A stretch of DNA of 64,000 bases from Vigna angularis. Lineage: Eukaryota > Streptophyta > Magnoliopsida > Fabales > Fabaceae. The first letter of the stretch is position 1. The number at the start of each line of letters is the position of its first letter. Below the pieces are notes generated by a model, which saw only the letters and a program-made list of their open reading frames with translations, ran no database searches and was not told the DNA's origin. Positions 1 to 10,639 of this stretch are shown here, piece after piece. Made by a program: the position numbers and the translations under genes. The stretch covers positions 3,492,001 to 3,556,000 of the forward strand of contig NC_068976.1 in the NCBI RefSeq assembly GCF_016808095.1, given 5' to 3'.

Positions 1-532
1 CAAGGAAAGATTAATCTTATACCTAGTTTTACTATATTCAATATGGTATCTAGAGCCTAAAGCTTTTGATAGTCAATATTTGAATTTTGAATTCATTGCG
101 AGAGGATTCTATTGGTTCTTGTTATAGAACAATGGTTCTTGTAAAACATTAAGATCTTTGTGGCGAATCTTCACTGACTCATCAATTTGCTAGATTGTGG
201 TGTCTCTATCTGTCTTATTTTTGTGTTCTTCTCTAATTTTCTTTGTTTATCCTATGAGAGTAATCAAATTCAGAAACAATCATACTATTTTCAGGATAGG
301 ATCATATCATCTGGGCAATGATCAACTGCACTGAAATCGCCTCCTTCTCCTCTTTCGAGATCTATGCTTGTTGCCTTGATTGGAGGTGTTTTAGGGTTTC
401 TCTCTCTCTTCTTCCATGGTGTCTTCCGATATCTCTTCTGCAACTAGTGTGTCTAGCCCATCAGTCTTTACTAACTTTGTTAATGTGCACTTGCCCATTG
501 ATAAGTTAGATATCACTAATTATGCGACTTAG
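1..532 (+). mobile_element. Ty1-copia relic: LTR end, primer site, leader and broken gag start
   Basis: Bases 1-43 look like the end of an LTR and are followed at 44-56 by TGGTATCTAGAGC, a tRNA-Met-type primer-binding site. A leader leads to an ATG at 416. The 38 codons from there resemble the start of the intact copia polyprotein at 55582 (shared NVHL.IDKLD..NYAT), ending at TAG 530-532. The rest of the element has been replaced by TRIM sequence. The part before base 1 is outside the window. Confidence 0.7.
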
Positions 533-733
533 GCATATTGTTCCACCCACTATTCGACCATCCATTAATGTTTACTTCTATACTCAAGATGTATATACCT
601 CCGTGTAAGGAAGGTTTGTTGGAATTCCCACATTGACTAGATCATGCCAATTTATAATATATAAGTGTATAAAAATTCACCTTACAAGCTAGTTTTGTAG
701 GGTTGTGTTAGGCTTAAAGTCCACTTTTTAACA
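533..733 (+). mobile_element. TRIM fragment: internal end plus 3' LTR
   Basis: Bases 617-733 match the 120-bp LTRs of the complete TRIM at 37805-38212 (TGTTGG start, CCCACAT, AATTTATAATATATAAG, GGCTTAAAGTCCACTT, TTAACA end). The preceding ~80 bp match that element's internal region. The 5' half is missing and the fragment abuts the copia gag piece directly. Confidence 0.75.
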
Positions 734-899
734 ATTATCAATCAAGGATCATGTTAAGGGTTGGAAGGTATATGAGAGAAAAAGGTATAGGACGGAAGAA
801 GAAGACCGAACGGTGGAAGGAGGAAGATCAAGCCGAATGGGGGAAAGAGGGGAAAGGACTGACCGAACGGGGGAAGGAGGAAGACCAGAGCCGATCGGT
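734..899. other. Purine-rich linker with CCGAACGG motifs
   Basis: This short purine-rich stretch has two CCGAACGG-containing units. The same octamer, as CCGTTCGG, recurs in the LTR at 45535-45770, so this may be a remnant of a related gypsy LTR. It contains no gene. Confidence 0.35.
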
Positions 900-2095
900 T
901 GAAGAGCAGGACCCAAATAAAATATCTGGGGCATTTGATCTCAGAAACGGGGGTGGAGATGGACCAAGACAAAGTGAAGGCAGTGATGGATTGGGAAAGA
1001 CCCAAGACACTAAAAGCCTTAAGGGGGTTTCTGGGCCTGACGAGGTACTACAGGCGTTTCGTGAAGGATTATGGGAAGATCGCCAAACCATTAACCGAAC
1101 GGCTTAAGAAGGGGCAGTTCACATGGACCGAGCAAGCTGATGTGGCCATGTCTAGATTAAAGGAGGTCGTGACTACTGCACCAGTGTTGATTCTACCTAA
1201 CTTTAACCAACCTTTCCATATTGAGTGTGATGCTTCGGGAGGAGTAGGAGTTGTTCTAACTCAAGGAAAGAGATCGATTGCTTTGTTCAGCAAAGTACTG
1301 TCGGAGTGATCACTGAATAAATCGGTATATGAAAAGGAACTCATGGCTCTGGTTATGGCCATACAATACTGGAGACCCTATCTCTTGGGCCAAAGATTTG
1401 TAGTTCACAAGGACCAAAGGAGCCTCCGATACCTATTGGAGCAACACATCACTCAAAACCAGCATAATTGGATCGCAAAGCTCCTGGGGTATGATTTTGA
1501 AATTGTGTATAAGACACGGGCTACCAACAGTTGTAGATGCTTTATCTCGAAAAAGGAAGGAAGGTATGGAGGACGAGAAGGAATTGAGGGTGGTGGCCAG
1601 GCCTTATTGGCAAGACTTTGAGGAGATTCTAAAGGAGGTTGAGGCAGATGAAGCATTGAAGAAGGTAATGGAAGATCTCGAGAAGGACCCCAACTCACAC
1701 CCGACTTTTACCATGGAGCAAGGCAAACTGCACTACAAGGGGAGACTGGTGATCTCGGCTCAATCCACCTGGGTCCCTAAGCTAATAGTTGAATTTCACA
1801 TGACTCAGACGGGGGGCATTCAGGGGTATACCGGACGTACCGCAAGATAGCTCAATCACTTTACTGGATAGGGATGAAGAAAGCAGTAATTGATTTTGTT
1901 GCAAGATGCCTGGTGTGCCAACAACATAAGTACCTGTCATCTTCTCCACTTGGGTTGCTACAACCCTTGCCCATACCGAACGCTATTTGGGAGGAAGTAA
2001 GCATGGATTTTATAGTAAAGTTGCCCAAATCCCAAGGGTATGATGCTGTTTTGGTAGTGGTGGATCGTCTCAGTAAATTCCAAACATCCAACCAA
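900..2095 (+). pseudogene. Ty3-gypsy pol relic (RT end, RNase H, integrase start)
   Basis: Translated in shifting frames, this stretch gives the C-terminal part of a gypsy reverse transcriptase (YLGHLIS, RGFLGLTRYYRRFVKDYGKI), the RNase H segment (IECDASGGVGVVLTQ, YEKELMALV, HWI-like QHNWIAKLLGYDFEI) and the zinc-binding HHCC part of the integrase (CLVCQQHK). It then begins the integrase core (SMDFIVKLPKSQGYDAVLVVVDRLSKF) and stops abruptly near 2085. In-frame stops (e.g. near 1308) and at least three frame changes show it is dead. Gag, protease, the RT catalytic core and the integrase catalytic end are absent. Family assignment is firm; the lineage is not. Confidence 0.88.
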
Positions 2096-2497
2096 TAGGC
2101 ACCCACCACATTTGGAAGATCATTAGGACCCAAAGAAATAATTTTTATTTTAGACATGACTTGGAATGCAATCAGTATCTCTGATGACCCTATCTGAGAC
2201 GAGACGACGTGTGGGCTACACTGGGAAAAAGGAGTAGAACTTGAAACTCAGATATGCTCAAATCTGAGTCAAATGGGACGTCACCGACCAATGGAATAGA
2301 CTCAAAAGGCTCCAACGACCCTTTTTGTGATGGCAGCGGCTAGTGGGTCTTGTCATAGCTAGGCGCACCTTTCTACCCTAACAATGACCCCAATTGTCTA
2401 CTATGACAGCCGCAGTGGTCGGGCAACAACGACAGTTGCAATGGCCGGACAACGGTGACGGTGCTACTATTGCAGCAGAAACGGAGTTCCCAAGGTT
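2096..2497. other. Decayed LTR-retrotransposon leader, no gene
   Basis: No convincing ORF is present. GC-rich CGGTGACGG / GGCCGGACAAC stretches resemble the leaders of the copia elements elsewhere in this window, read on the minus strand toward the primer site at 2498. Confidence 0.4.
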
Positions 2498-2728
2498 GGG
2501 AGCTCTGATACCATCTTGAAAAGAGAATAACTTTTATTATTTATGTTCATGTCTATTGCATTCTCCTCCTTCCTCTGAAACAATCTAATCTTCTAAAACA
2601 GGGAAATAAGGAAACAATATACTGAAAAATACTCTAGAAGTCCTACAAATATTTTCTCTAATTAGGAAGATTCTATAGATATCTTCTCTATAAGAAATTC
2701 TATAGATATTTCCTCTAATTACAACATA
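2498..2728 (-). repeat. LTR with adjacent primer-binding site (minus strand)
   Basis: On the minus strand TGGTATCAGAGC lies at about 2498-2510, directly after an LTR-like segment starting TGTTGTAATT near 2728 and ending TTTTCAAGA. This is the 5' LTR of a minus-strand element whose body has decayed. Confidence 0.55.
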
Positions 2729-3220
2729 TAGATAAGGTAATATATTTATAATGAAGAGTTATACAAGTATATATGACAACTAAACATAAATATGGTAAAT
2801 AGAAGATATTGTTCAAAACAATATCAACAATATCTACCAATATCAAAAGTCTATGTTTCCCTAAACAATATCTACCAATACCAATCTCAATGAATTCAAA
2901 ATTCAAATATTGACTATCAAAAGCTTTAGGCTCTAGATACCATGTTGAATATAGTGAAAAATATATATGGGATTAATCTCCCTACATGTCTAAAACACAC
3001 TTAGTGAAAAATATGTATGGTAATATATTTATAATGAAGAATTATACAAGTATATATAAAAACTAAACATAAATATGGTAAATAGAAGATATTGTTAAAA
3101 GCAATATCTACCAATATCAAACAATATCAAAAGTCTACATTTCCTTAATTAACATAAAACGTAATATATCTAACATCTATGTTTCTCTAATTAACATAAT
3201 ACGTAATATATCTATCATTT
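2729..3220 (-). repeat. Copia LTR and leader, inverted relative to the element at position 1
   Basis: The LTR spans 2943-3176. On the minus strand it is followed by the primer site TGGTATCTAGAGC (2930-2942) and a ~50-bp leader that matches bases 44-110 in opposite orientation. An additional partial LTR copy lies at 2729-2884 and a short duplicated tail at 3177-3216. The solo LTR at 60550-60776 is the same family. Confidence 0.65.
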
Positions 3221-4054
3221 CCCATAGTACTGGTAGTGTTTTGAAGCCTGCTCCACAACCTAGCTGCAGAGGGACATCCTAATTTCCGAGGCATCATAGC
3301 AATCAGGAGAAAATGATATCACACTAACTCCAAGTTTCCTAGATGGATCATTCTTACGTAACATCATGAAAAAGTCTCCGAAGAGTAAAGGTTTGGAAGG
3401 AGTAATGTCTTTGTTCCAGATTCTGTTTCCCTATGGCACAATTGGTTTAGTCTAGTGAATATTTTGATAACATCCTTGATAGATAAATCACCATTTTTAG
3501 TAAACCTCCATCTAACACTGTCGTGCTTATCAAGCATCCATAGGAATAATAGCATGCCTGATTTGATGTTGAATGTCGTGGCATGAAGGAAGGTATTTGC
3601 CATGATTTGTTTATAAGATCAAATTTTAGTCCTTTGCTTTAAGCCGACTGTGTATGTTCCTATGGATAATCGACCTCTTGGCAACAGAGTCAGGGAGCCC
3701 TGTGTCAGTTCACAGAAATTAGTTAATCTGCCGTTTGCCAGACAGTGCTTTCCTTGACCGGGTGGATAAAAGGTAGGTTCCTGTAATTAAATAAAGTAAT
3801 TATTTAGGAATTTGTCTTTCTGTATTTCTTACATTCATTATAGAAGTATTGAGTTCGTTGTGTATTTAAAACAGAGGTTTTTCAGCATATGCAGTTCTTA
3901 CCTTTCTCAACATTATACTCCATACTACATTCATCTTTTGGAGAAATTCATGACAGTGACCTGCTGCTACTCAAAATATAAAATAGTAAACTGTCGGTTA
4001 AATTAACTGCCGCACACTTTTGTTGATTCATGATCATGTGTGACAACGTTGCAG
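3221..4054. other. Unassigned; possible non-LTR relic, then intron sequence
   Basis: The minus strand of 3364-3603 reads as an 79-aa ORF with a DSVRWRFTKNGDLSIKD stretch. It faintly recalls the C-terminal zinc-binding region of plant LINE reverse transcriptases, but the match is weak. From about 3790 the sequence looks like AT-rich intron leading to the splice acceptor at 4051-4054. Confidence 0.25.
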
Positions 4055-4681
4055 GTTGTTACATATGTTGTGACAAGGCCAGGAAGAGAACTTTTATTTA
4101 CCGTTGTTTCGGAGGATGAGAAGTATAAAGCCAAAGTACGGCCATCTTCTGTTTCCTTTCTTCCTTATTTTCTGCTATTTCAATTTAGAGAGCCAATGGT
4201 TTCACTGCTGTAACATTATTATACATACTATATATATTTCATGGACATTTCTAGATGGTGCATGAAATGAACTCACATATCAATGGCCAAATTTGTGCCG
4301 CAGGTATGCATAGATGTCCTGGTTCAAAGACTTGGAGATGCTGCAGCAGCTGGAATGTACAAAATGCTTTTTGGTACTCTCAACGGGAACCCATCGACAG
4401 TTTCCCTTTATGGCCTGCCTGTATGTTTAAACCTGTCATACTTATTATATATTCCTCTCCAGTTTTCAAGAATCCTAAAAATAAAAATAGAAAAAAACAT
4501 ACCCGATTATTTCAAATAGTTTATCAATACTCGTACATATTTTTCCTTCCTTTTGTTTTTTATATGGGCAAGACTAACGTATTTTTCCATTCTGTAGGTT
4601 TGTTTGTTGTGGATAGTCTCAGCATACTCTTTGGGTCGTCGGCAAGTTCAACTTTCCAAGCACCAGATCTCATCTACTTAA
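4055..4681 (+). CDS. TLC/NTT (ATP:ADP antiporter)-like membrane protein, last three exons
   Basis: Three phase-0 exons with GT-AG borders read through to a stop: 4055-4135 (27 codons, VVTYVVTRPGRELLFTVVSE..), 4304-4420 (39 codons, ..VQRLGDAAAAGMYKMLFG..) and 4598-4681 (27 codons plus TAA, CLLWIVSAYSLGRRQ..). The R-x-x-LLFTVVS-x-x-EKYKAK and ID-x-x-x-x-R-x-GD pattern is that of TLC/NTT-type nucleotide transporters and their MFS-like relatives. In that family this segment holds late membrane helices. I infer a chloroplast- or organelle-type carrier, but substrate and location cannot be read from the fragment. Upstream exons are not visible. They may lie left of the window behind a transposon-filled intron (1-3800), or be lost. 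The clean phases and splice sites suggest the fragment belongs, or recently belonged, to a functional gene. Confidence 0.6.
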
Positions 4682-5847
4682 TCGAATTTGTGATTAAATG
4701 TACAATATGTTAGTTATTAATATTATATGGGATACCACCAATAGTAGAGACAGTCGAGCCTAAGTTAATGAAAGCTAACAAGGCTGTGCTTTCCAAAATT
4801 TTCAATCAATTCCTTTGGTGTTGGTAATTTGGGTATCTATGCTCGTATTTAAAGGAGTCGGAAAATTAAAAGCATTACACTTAAGAAAATTACACATCCC
4901 TTTAATCTGAATAAAAAAATTATAGAAAAATCAATTTATTAAAGCGAAAGAACAGCCACACTTAATATGAATAAGTGCCAAAAGTGGACCAATGTCCGAA
5001 CAAAGAAAATGAAACATAATTCTGATTTATGAGGACCGATACAAAAAAAGGACCTGCTGACCATGTGCTGTGAATGACATTTGCTTTTTGCATATGTTTT
5101 ATACCTGCTCCTCTCCGGGCTATGACAAATGTCGAAAATAGCTTTTTATATAATTTCGTTGGTGGACAATCTGGATTCCAGTAAGTTTTTGAATTATGCA
5201 ATTAATCCAGAGACAGTCCAGCCAATTAAGAGTATAAAAAATGGACTTGATGGTTTCGTTAGAGCAATCTGGACAACTTCTATCAATTATGTCTGAAGAA
5301 GTCTTTCAATTTCGGTAATATGAAAGTAGGTATAATCATTATGTTTAACAATATGGGATATTTCTTAATAAAAGTTTTGTAACAACAATTATTTTGGGAA
5401 AGGAGCGTGGTTTTCCTGAAGTGGTGGTATTCTTAGAGGTCAATGTTATACTTTTTGGGATTGATTATTTGAAGGATTTATTTATGACAACGAATCGATG
5501 TCTACTTGTTACTCAATTTATGATAAAAAAAATTCATCTATTATCTATTATTTTTTAGATATTTGTTTGATAAAATACTTGCAAGTATTTTTAAATCTAT
5601 GGGTATATGTGGATACCATGTATATTTAAAAAAAAATATTTTATAGATTTTAAAATAAAATATAAATAAAATTATAAAAAGATATATAATATAAATTAAA
5701 GTATAAATTAAAATTTGATTTTAATTAAATTTAATCAAATAAAATATAAATTAATTTTAATTTTAGTTTAATTTAATTTAATAAATTATAAATTAATTTT
5801 TTATTTTATTATTTTGTTGGTAATAAATATTGTGAATATAAATAGTA
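4682..5847. other. AT-rich intergenic sequence
   Basis: No ORF, RNA gene or mobile-element end could be recognised. The stretch 5600-5830 is almost pure A/T. Confidence 0.5.
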
Positions 5848-7109
5848 GGGTTAAATATATTTTTAGTCCCTATACTATCAAGCAGTTTTGGTTTTAGTCC
5901 CTCTTTCAAAGTAAGGTACATTTTAGTCCTCCTCCTTAAGAAAACTTTGATTTTAATCCTTCAAAATTAATACCGTTAAAAACCAGCTGACTAACGATAG
6001 ACTGACACAATTTTTTTTTCTTGCGCTAAGTCAGTGTTTCTCACCTTTTCTTCCTCCCTTTCCCTCGTCTCTTCCTTCCATCTTCCACCCAACCTCCCCA
6101 CCGCTATCACCTTCCACCGAAATCCAAATTCACCTCTAATTACCAAAACTCCAAGTTCACTTACCTACAAGGACAGAATACCAACACTAACCCGAATCCG
6201 CTTTTCCATTTAACTAAGATAACATCAAAATCACACTCACTCATTTCCTAACCTCCAACAATGAAACCCCCAAGCCCAAAGCGGAGTCCCATCGAATCAC
6301 CTCTAGGATAGCAGCGTTCAATAGCAGATTTCCAAATCTCTAACGTTCGAGAATCGCGGCGGGAAAAATCAAGCTGAGGAAGGATCCGACGCCACAGTGG
6401 GCGCTGCATTCAGCGGTGAATGGCAGCTGGTTTGGCAAAGGCAACAACGGTTAGCTTCGTGGGTGGCGGCAGTCTTGAACTCGAAGGAGAGGGAAAGGGT
6501 ATCCTTGATTGTGCGCAAAGAAGAGAAAAGAGAGGAATCTGACGTAGTGGCGCTAACTACGTAACCGGTGGCGACCCTAGCGGTGATCGGTGACGAGTGC
6601 GACACTCACCTCGCGGCTAATGGCGGCTGATTCGGCGGAGGCTGTTGTGTAGTGTGCAGTAGAGGTGATTTTTCCCTGCTCTGGAGAAGAGACTCTAGTC
6701 TCGTTGCGCAAATGGAACGAGGATGGCAGACCCCTAATGTGTTCTGATCCGCACACCCCATTTCTCATTCTCGCACCCCTCAAGGACGCCGAGAAGCACT
6801 TGGTCAAGATTTACGAGAACGATGGCGCCGACTACGACAACAACAACGAATCGTGGGAGGTTGGGTGGAAGATGAAAGGAAAAGACGAGGGAGAGAGAGG
6901 GAGAAAAGGTGAGAAACACTGACTCAACGCAAGAAAAAAAATCGTGTCAGTCTACCATTAGCCACATCACCTGGTTTTTAATGGTGTTAATTTTAGAGGA
7001 CTAAAATCAAAGTTTCCTTAAGGAGGAGGACTAAAATGTACCTTACTTTGAAAGAGGGACTAAAACCAAAACCGCTTGATATTATAGGGACTAAAAACAT
7101 ATTTAACCC
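5848..7109. mobile_element. Non-autonomous Mutator-like (MULE) element with long TIRs
   Basis: Terminal inverted repeats of about 255 bp (5848-6100 and 6855-7109) start GGGTTAAATATRTTTTTAGT. They are flanked by a 9-bp duplication, TAAATAGTA on the left and AAAATAGTA on the right (8 of 9 identical). Long TIRs with a 9-bp TSD are typical of Mutator-like elements. The ~750-bp interior is clearly richer in G and C than the flanks and encodes no transposase. Its short ORFs match nothing I recognise, so it may hold captured host sequence (Pack-MULE type). Confidence 0.8.
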
Positions 7110-7581
7110 AAAATAGTATGATATGTGCATCTAATCTATTTATAAATAGGTATTAAAATACATGCTAGCTGTGTATAATAAATATTCACGAATATCAATT
7201 ATCAGTTATAGATTTTATTCGCGGATTTTGGAGTACGAATATCAATATTCATTCCTAGAGTGTCATGTGGTCATTACTAAAGCTAAATCTTCTTCAATGG
7301 AAGTATGACACATGACACATATTTTCCACATGGTTTGAATGTCTAGCTTAAGGAAAAACTGTATACCAATTAGGCCTTAATACAAACCTTAAACAAACCT
7401 ACTTATTTGGTCAAAATACATGGCCTAAAGAAACCTACACTACTTGGTCGAAATACATGGCCTAAAAAAACTACATTATTATTCAACCTCCATGATAGCC
7501 TAAGAGAAAGAACTTGTTTCACCGACTCTAGCTTCTTCTTGAAAGTACTTGGGTCATGGCTTGGGGTATTCCATCAGGAAT
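7110..7581. other. Unassigned repeat-like sequence
   Basis: Bases 7385-7500 contain two tandem copies of a CTACTTGGTC-AAATACATGGCCTAAA motif that also occurs twice at about 48018-48100. It is therefore part of a dispersed, probably gypsy-associated repeat. No gene is seen. Confidence 0.4.
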
Positions 7582-7789
7582 TGTTGGAGAAAGTTCAATA
7601 TCCATGTTTTGATTGTTAGCAAAATGATGAAAATGAAGTTTTGATGATGTCCAAATCAAGTCAAGAAGAAATCAAGATTCAAGATGTTATGAAGACTTGT
7701 ATTGCTATGGAAAGCTTTTGTAATACTCTTAGAAATATGTATAGGACTTAGATTAGAAAAAGAAAGTGTTTTGTAAAATTACTGTAGCA

Positions 7790-8003
7790 AAATACTGTAG
7801 CACATTACTGTAGCAATGTATTGTAGCAATGTACTGTAGCAAAACACTGTAGCTAATCGATTAACAGGGGCTGTTAATCGATTAACAGAGGGTGTTAATC
7901 GATTAACACAGTGACCGTTTGAAAAACTAGCCGTTTTTAGAGCCGTTGGACTATCCGTTGGAGTGTTAATCGATTAACCACTGTAGCTAATCGATTAACA
8001 CAG
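7790..8003. repeat. Clustered ACTGTAGC motifs and TTAATCGATTAA palindromes
   Basis: Five copies of a TAATCGATTAA(C) core lie between 7853 and 8003. Three are the perfect 12-bp palindrome TTAATCGATTAA. They are interspersed with, and preceded by, many ACTGTAGCAA repeats. The cluster lies just upstream of the TATAAATAG of the LTR, in the position expected for regulatory repeats. Confidence 0.8.
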
Positions 8004-8214
8004 TAAGAAAGGCTGAAAACGAAAAATGGAAGAGTCTTTGGATGAGTCTATAAATAGACTCTCATTTCCTCTCAAGAAGAATATCCAGAGACACAGAAAC
8101 TCTTCCCTTGTGCTCAAAATACTCAGAAATTCTTGAGACTTGTGTGTTCTTGTTCGGCTTGTGAAACTCTTGTCTGTGGAGCTGGTGAAGTGCTGCTACG
8201 GTGACAGAGGAAAT

Positions 8215-8350
8215 AGCCGGTTCATCCTTGGTGTGTCTAAGGAGGTGTTCGAAAGAGAATCATCCTTCGTGAAGTATTCGGAGGAGGTGTTCATCCTTCG
8301 TGAAGTATTCGGAGGAGGTGTTCATCCTTTGTGAAGACTCAAAGGAGGTG
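8215..8350 (+). repeat. Short tandem repeat in LTR
   Basis: A unit of about 31 bp (CTTCGTGAAGTATTCGGAGG followed by AGGTGTTCATC) occurs twice perfectly and twice as degenerate flanking copies. Confidence 0.75.
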
Positions 8351-8671
8351 TAGTTTCATCTCTTGTGGTATCAAGAGAGGTGGTTTCTAAACTCTTACAA
8401 ATTGTATCTTTGTGATTGTAGTTTGTAATTGTTTTGTGTTAGTGAAACTGTTTATCTTGTTTTGAGATAAGCGACTGGACGTAGGATTGGTAAGATCCGA
8501 ACCAGGATAAAATCATCTGTGCAAATTTCTCTCAACCTTACTCTCTTTATTTGTCAATATTAATTGCTAAGTAAGTTTAATTGAGTAGAAATTAAAAGGC
8601 ACACGTTTGAATTAAAAACCCTCTTGGTTTGTTATTCCACGCTAACCATTCCGCTGCAGCCGCTTCTGACA

Positions 8672-9548
8672 TTGATTAAGTTCTATATAAACAACACAAC
8701 ATAAAACATGATCAAATTTTATCTTTAGGATAAAAGTTTATTTTTTTTTCTTTCACAATAGGTCATGAATATGCAAGTGTTTCATCTTTTTGGAGATGCA
8801 ACATTGTATTATCTCTTTTAATGTCAGATAAGCATTGTTGTGCTTAGACGATACACACATATCTTAAGCTTTTAATCTTATGTAGCACTTGATGAATATA
8901 TTTAGTCATATTCTATGTCGTAGAGAATGTTTATTTCCTAAATATGACAAAAAGGACCCATTAAAGCATTGGTAACATAAAAAATCTGTTAGAAAATTAT
9001 CAAAAGTTTTTTTCTTCATCAACACCCTAGAGAATGTTTTGTCAATTCTATAAAAAATTATTTCATGATTTTATGCTTTATACATTTTTAAGTAAAGTCA
9101 CTTTGTCCAAGGAGAGTTACATATCTCTAGCAATATCAAGATGTTGCTTAAAGAGCACAAGTCCAAAATGCTCAAACAAGGAAGATGTTCAAGTGAGTTT
9201 AAAATTGCTCAAGGACTATAAAATGATTTGCAATAACTTCTTTCTTCAATGCCTATACAAAGTTATTCTTTGAAGAGATAAGAAAAAATATAATTCATAG
9301 TTTGTAAAGTGTTAAAACTTTGCCAAAGTATTTTTTATGCATTAATAGTTTTGTAAGAACATTATGTGTTCTTCTAACACATTGAAGATAGCTCTTAACC
9401 CTGTAAATGGTGAAAGATGTCAATCCTCTCTACTATGTAACACTTGTGATCTTTTGATCACACTTTAAACAATCTTTGTCTTGGCTAAGAGTGATTGTAT
9501 GTTGAACAATACTCGACTTTTAGTCACTAGTGGTTAAGTGTTAAAAGA
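8672..9548. other. AT-rich intergenic sequence
   Basis: Nothing recognisable was seen on either strand. Confidence 0.45.
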
Positions 9549-9553
9549 TACTA

Positions 9554-10315
9554 TAATGGAAGCCAAATCCAGCTAGAATCAAGCCAGAAGCAGCTTCAAG
9601 GATGAACCAAACAGTGTAGCGGAAATAATGAAGAAGAATGAGGTGTTTAAAGTGTTTAAGGTGAAGAGAAGTGTGTGAATGAGACCTCACAACTCAGAGG
9701 GTCTTCCTACTAAGGAAGGAAGCTAGAGGAAAGGTGGGGAAGTCGAAATTGAAGAGTGACTCAAGAGCAATAGGACTGGAAAGCAAGTTCAGCAGCATTT
9801 CACTAAGCTCAAAAGTGAGAAAATACAAGTGAATCATCCTTCTGACCCAATTTCCTTCCCAAATTAAAATTAAAATGAGTAAGAGGTGTCAGCTACAAAG
9901 GTCACGCAACCCCTGCTTCAAACCAGGTTAGGAACCACACATGTGAAAAACACTTCTCGTAATGATCGGGCTTGTCAGGTTTTTGGCTGGACCATTTCTT
10001 CATTCCGGAAGGCAAATTCCTTCACACTTCTAATCCGGAAGCCAAACTTCCCAATTCGAAAGTCACCTCTTTTCGTTCTCGTTTTAGCTCCTTTGCTTCC
10101 CCTAGCTTCACATGCTTCTTTGGTGGCTTAACCATGGTCTCCAAGCTTTATTAGACCCTACAAAAAACCATATAAGTATTAAAAGAGAATTCTTCTAAGA
10201 CATAAAGAAAGAAAATCAAGAAAGAGCCTTTAAAAGTCCTTCTTCAACTTCCCTTTCTTATCCTTAGAATGAGTTTATACTCCTTTGGATGGCTTCCCTA
10301 GTTAGGTTTCCATCA
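9554..10315 (-). repeat. 3' LTR of the gypsy derivative
   Basis: 762 bp. It is closely similar to 13080-13863, but the segment carrying the TATA-like box of the other LTR is replaced by an unrelated short sequence. Confidence 0.88.
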
Positions 10316-10639
10316 TACCCTTCCTCTTGAAAAATGATTTGTCCTCAAATCGGAAAGGTATAAAGAAGAACAACTTTGGTTTAGTATTTCCCTCCTGGAT
10401 CAAAAGTATATCTACAACAAACAACAAAGATGAATATTAAAAGGATGTATCCAAAGAAAAGAATACAAAATGAAGCCTTTTATCTTTGAAAAATATTTTC
10501 TTAGAAGTATCCTTGGTCTTTATTTTATTTTTTCTTTCACTTTGTTTTAAACATTCCCCTTCATTATATGGTGAAACAAAGTGATGTTTTTTAGAAGAAG
10601 TTTCAAGGTATTTTACCTTTGAATGAAGAATTTAAAAGC

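Larger units (their letters stand above)
7582..8671 (+). repeat. Probable solo LTR (about 1.1 kb)
   Basis: The segment starts TGTTGGAGAAAG and ends CTTCTGACA. It contains TATAAATAG at about 8049, a plausible transcription start region, and a GACTGGACGTAGG / CCGAACCAGGATAAA stretch near 8472-8510 like that found in the R-U5 region of large plant copia LTRs (SIRE-type). I could not find a clear TSD, and no polyprotein adjoins it. Confidence 0.5.

Noticed and set aside
751..1107. Charged 118-aa ORF
   Set aside because: It runs out of frame across the gypsy pol relic and a purine-rich linker.
3364..3603. Confident LINE reverse transcriptase C-terminus
   Set aside because: Only a weak motif resemblance; kept as unassigned.
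7853..8003. CRISPR-like array of spaced repeats
   Set aside because: Repeats are only about 12 bp, spacers are uneven, and the context is a plant LTR.
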